A stretch of DNA of 40,736 bases from a virus. Below the pieces are notes generated by a model that made no database searches, was not told the origin of the DNA, and worked only from the letters and a program-made list of their open reading frames with translations. This document shows positions 39,132 through 40,736 of the stretch, piece by piece; position 1 is the first letter of the stretch, and each line of letters starts with the position of its first letter. The translations under genes were made by a program, and so were the position numbers. Location of the stretch: positions 1-40,736 of IMG/VR virus record IMGVR_UViG_3300047476_001065. One strand, 5' to 3'.

Positions 39132-39377
39132 TTAATGTATACCTTTCAAAAAGAAAACATAAAGTAGACCACATCCTATCATAATTATAGAGATAAGTAA
39201 AGCTAAACTGAGTAACTTATCCATTTCCTCACGGTAATATTGTGCTTCTAAGGCAATCATATCACGTTGGGCAAGTAACATAGGTTGGCATTCTTCTTCA
39301 CCACCCATCATCATTACCGTTTTATTAGATTCTTTTAACCTACGTTTGGCACTAATGTAGTGTATAATGGAAATCAT
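39132..39377 (-). CDS. Small C-terminally anchored membrane protein
   Basis: An 81-residue protein with basic N-terminus (SAKRRLKESNK), a Met/Glu-rich middle and a membrane helix at about 56-76 (LSLALLISIIMIGCGLLYVF), followed by LKGIH. It overlaps the upstream gene (ATGA). Topology (soluble part in front, TM at end) is that of a tail-anchored protein. No recognised family. Confidence 0.65.
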   Translation of the reverse strand: MISIIHYISAKRRLKESNKTVMMMGGEEECQPMLLAQRDMIALEAQYYREEMDKLLSLALLISIIMIGCGLLYVFFLKGIH

Positions 39378-39847
39378 TCAGCTTCACTTTCACGGAATTC
39401 ATAGATAGGATCATCAGGTACAGCATAAGGAAAAGTTACCGGCACACGACTATCTCTGCTTGTATAGTATGATTTATGTTTCTCATTGGTGTCTGGGTCT
39501 GTATACCAATCCCAGAAAACTTTACCATCAATGTCATAGGCCTCACCATCTTTACCTTCTTTGAATACAGAACTGCATCGTTTATTTTGAAAATGTGGAT
39601 ATCCACTTATCTCAGATACCTCAGTCCATTCATCATCGTCACCCGTTAAAGGTGATAATGGTTTATAGGATAATAATCGTTTTAAGCAACTGATAGCGTA
39701 ACTGGCCGAATAACCTGAATGGCCTTCTTCAGAAAATTCACCAATCATATGCAATAGGTGTTTACGCATAGCAACATTCATACTATCATCACCGGTTAAA
39801 CCAATTAAGTCCATTTCTTTTTCTGCATATCTAAGTAAGTTGCTCAT
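39374..39847 (-). CDS. Conserved phage hypothetical protein
   Basis: A 157-residue protein. The N-terminal half is helical (MRKHLLHMIGEFSEEGHSGY, then SASYAISCLKRLLSYKPLSP). The second half holds the block LTGDDDEWTEVSEISGYPHF, then QNKRCSSVFKEGKDGEAYDI and TFPYAVPDDPIYEF, a combination I have seen in hypothetical proteins of unrelated large phages. Cys and Trp placement suggests a compact fold. A ribosome site AAAGGT precedes the ATG. Function unknown. Confidence 0.72.
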   Translation of the reverse strand: MSNLLRYAEKEMDLIGLTGDDSMNVAMRKHLLHMIGEFSEEGHSGYSASYAISCLKRLLSYKPLSPLTGDDDEWTEVSEISGYPHFQNKRCSSVFKEGKDGEAYDIDGKVFWDWYTDPDTNEKHKSYYTSRDSRVPVTFPYAVPDDPIYEFRESEAE

Positions 39848-39876
39848 TTTTTTTACCTTTCACGTATTTTACGTTC

Positions 39877-40092
39877 TTATAATATTGAAATAGTTGTCAA
39901 TAAAAGTGTTACAGTTGGTACAGTTATGGCCAAAGAAACACAAATTATTGGAATTCTATCTGCCATGTATGTTACACCACTAAGTGTTGCATCAAAGAAG
40001 AAATAATGGTACATATCAACAATGGCCATAATCCATGGTGAGGCAACTACTAAACTCAAAAGAGTTAAAATTATTGGTAATAAGTATTTCAT
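39877..40092 (-). CDS. Small two-pass membrane protein
   Basis: A 71-residue hydrophobic protein with helices at about 4-23 (LLPIILTLLSLVVASPWIMA) and 48-70 (IPIICVSLAITVPTVTLLLT). Its start overlaps the stop of the upstream gene (ATGA). It could be a holin-like or exclusion protein by size, but it is far from the endolysin, and this is speculation. Confidence 0.6.
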   Translation of the reverse strand: MKYLLPIILTLLSLVVASPWIMAIVDMYHYFFFDATLSGVTYMADRIPIICVSLAITVPTVTLLLTTISIL

Positions 40093-40382
40093 CTTTGTTC
40101 CAATCTAACATCTAAAATTTTAAACAACAGTTTTCTCCACCATGTGACATTATTTGTTCGCCATATAACATTTGGTGCATCAATAACTAAGTTACCATAA
40201 CCTATTGTGCCACCTGAACCACCATTAGCTAATTGTATATTACCATACTTAGCATCAGAAAAAATATAACCTTGAATATCACTATGTAATCTTGTTTCAA
40301 AGCAATCAGTATAATCTAAATCTAATGGTATCTGTTCAGTTAGTGGCCAAAAGTATTGTATCTCTAATTGTCTACCTAACAT
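40089..40382 (-). CDS. Hypothetical protein
   Basis: A 97-residue protein, MLGRQLEIQYFWPLTEQIPL then DLDYTDCFETRLHSDIQ at its start and WWRKLLFKILDVRLEQR at its end. An in-frame start 14 codons upstream is possible, but ATG at 40382 follows GGGGGA and overlaps the preceding gene by seven bases. The N-terminal block is seen in small phage proteins. No function is recognised. Confidence 0.6.
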   Translation of the reverse strand: MLGRQLEIQYFWPLTEQIPLDLDYTDCFETRLHSDIQGYIFSDAKYGNIQLANGGSGGTIGYGNLVIDAPNVIWRTNNVTWWRKLLFKILDVRLEQR

Positions 40383-40672
40383 TGTGGTCCCCCAAGACCT
40401 GTAGGACATCCAGGTAGTGAACAAACATAACCCATAACACCATCAAATTTAATTCCACATTTTACACAACCTGATGGCATCTTGAAAGTATTTGGGTCAC
40501 TAAGAAATGGGAATACAGGTGCAACATAATTAGGGTCATGATTCACAGCACGAACGATACGAGAAATATCATTCTTATCGCCTGTAAAATCTTGAGTGTA
40601 AATTGTTTCCTCATTATAATTTCCACTGGGGTGTGGACTATTTAATGTGATTTTAATTGTATACTTATTCAT
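40376..40672 (-). CDS. Small zinc-ribbon-like protein
   Basis: A 98-residue protein starting MNKYTIKITLNSPHPSGNYN. The C-terminus has four Cys in the pattern CVKCGI ... CSLPGC plus a last Cys, a probable zinc-binding knuckle. Upstream in-frame starts exist, but ATG at 40672 overlaps the stop of the previous gene (GATGAATAAG) and is used here. A nucleic-acid or protein-binding role is possible. Not otherwise recognised. Confidence 0.6.
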   Translation of the reverse strand: MNKYTIKITLNSPHPSGNYNEETIYTQDFTGDKNDISRIVRAVNHDPNYVAPVFPFLSDPNTFKMPSGCVKCGIKFDGVMGYVCSLPGCPTGLGGPQC

Positions 40673-40736
40673 CGGGAAACTCATATAATTCAAAGATAAA
40701 ATGTCCACCACGGCGTGATTGAACCCAATTTAAATG
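40665..40736 (-). CDS. 3' end of an upstream gene cut by the window edge
   Basis: The frame is open from the window edge to TAA at 40665-40667 and gives HLNWVQSRRGGHFIFELYEF then PDE. It overlaps the next start by eight bases, as is usual in this operon. Too little is visible for a function. Confidence 0.55.
   Translation of the reverse strand, partial: HLNWVQSRRGGHFIFELYEFPDE

Noticed and set aside
39877-39905. TTGACA with TATAAG as a promoter before the 157-residue gene
   Set aside because: Spacing is only 13 bases and the sequence is inside the end of the preceding coding region.

Overview
The window is part of a T4-like (contractile-tailed) bacteriophage genome with AT-rich DNA. The evidence is a near-complete T4-type baseplate set (gp4, gp5, gp6, gp7, gp8, gp25, gp26, gp27, gp48, gp53 homologues), the T4 replication and late-transcription block gp32/gp59/gp33, PhoH, and perfect T4-type late promoters (TATAAATA). 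Several protein types (DUF4815 structural protein, PhoH, GxGY-repeat baseplate proteins) resemble those of aquatic T4-like phages such as cyanophages and pelagiphages. The host is a Gram-negative bacterium, judging from the phage-encoded outer-membrane protein, LpxH-like enzyme and SleB-type endolysin. The permuted tmRNA with tag ANDESYALAA points to a proteobacterium, perhaps beta-type; that is inference.

Layout. (1) 1-22328, minus strand: one tightly packed late tail operon, transcribed from a TATAAATA promoter at 22358-22365. In transcription order it encodes gp48, gp53, gp27, a gp5 OB-fold protein, an unknown protein, a gp5C-like spike, an unknown protein, gp25, gp6, gp7, a fibre-like protein, gp8, a giant DUF4815 protein ending in a Hint (intein/hedgehog-type) domain, a second large structural protein and a partial small gene. 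(2) 22365-26868, plus strand: gp4, a conserved phage protein, a tail-tube-fold protein, gp26, a small chaperone-like protein and a 636-residue M23-peptidase protein in the tape-measure neighbourhood. It ends at a bidirectional terminator. (3) 26901-30125, minus strand: late promoter, small conserved gene, SleB endolysin, gp33, gp59, a HAD nucleotidase-like protein and gp32. (4) 30131-36774, minus strand: accessory genes (2OG-Fe(II) oxygenase, glycosyltransferase, LpxH-like phosphoesterase), a tmRNA gene with its own sigma70-like promoter, a PD-(D/E)XK nuclease, a LamG plus polyglycine adhesin and PhoH. (5) 36788-40736, minus strand: a signal-peptide outer-membrane protein and a run of small, overlapping, mostly uncharacterised genes, several encoding membrane proteins.

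The most notable element is at 32325-32630: a circularly permuted, two-piece tmRNA (ssrA) gene. Acceptor stem with the G3-U alanine pair, CCA, T-arm, a 13-bp helix 2 joining the two pieces, and a complete tag reading frame are all visible. Other points of interest are the C-terminal Hint domain on a tail protein, gp5 split into separate OB-fold and spike genes without the T4 lysozyme domain (an M23 peptidase sits in the divergent operon), a cluster of envelope-related genes, and a GxGY repeat module spread over four baseplate/tail proteins.
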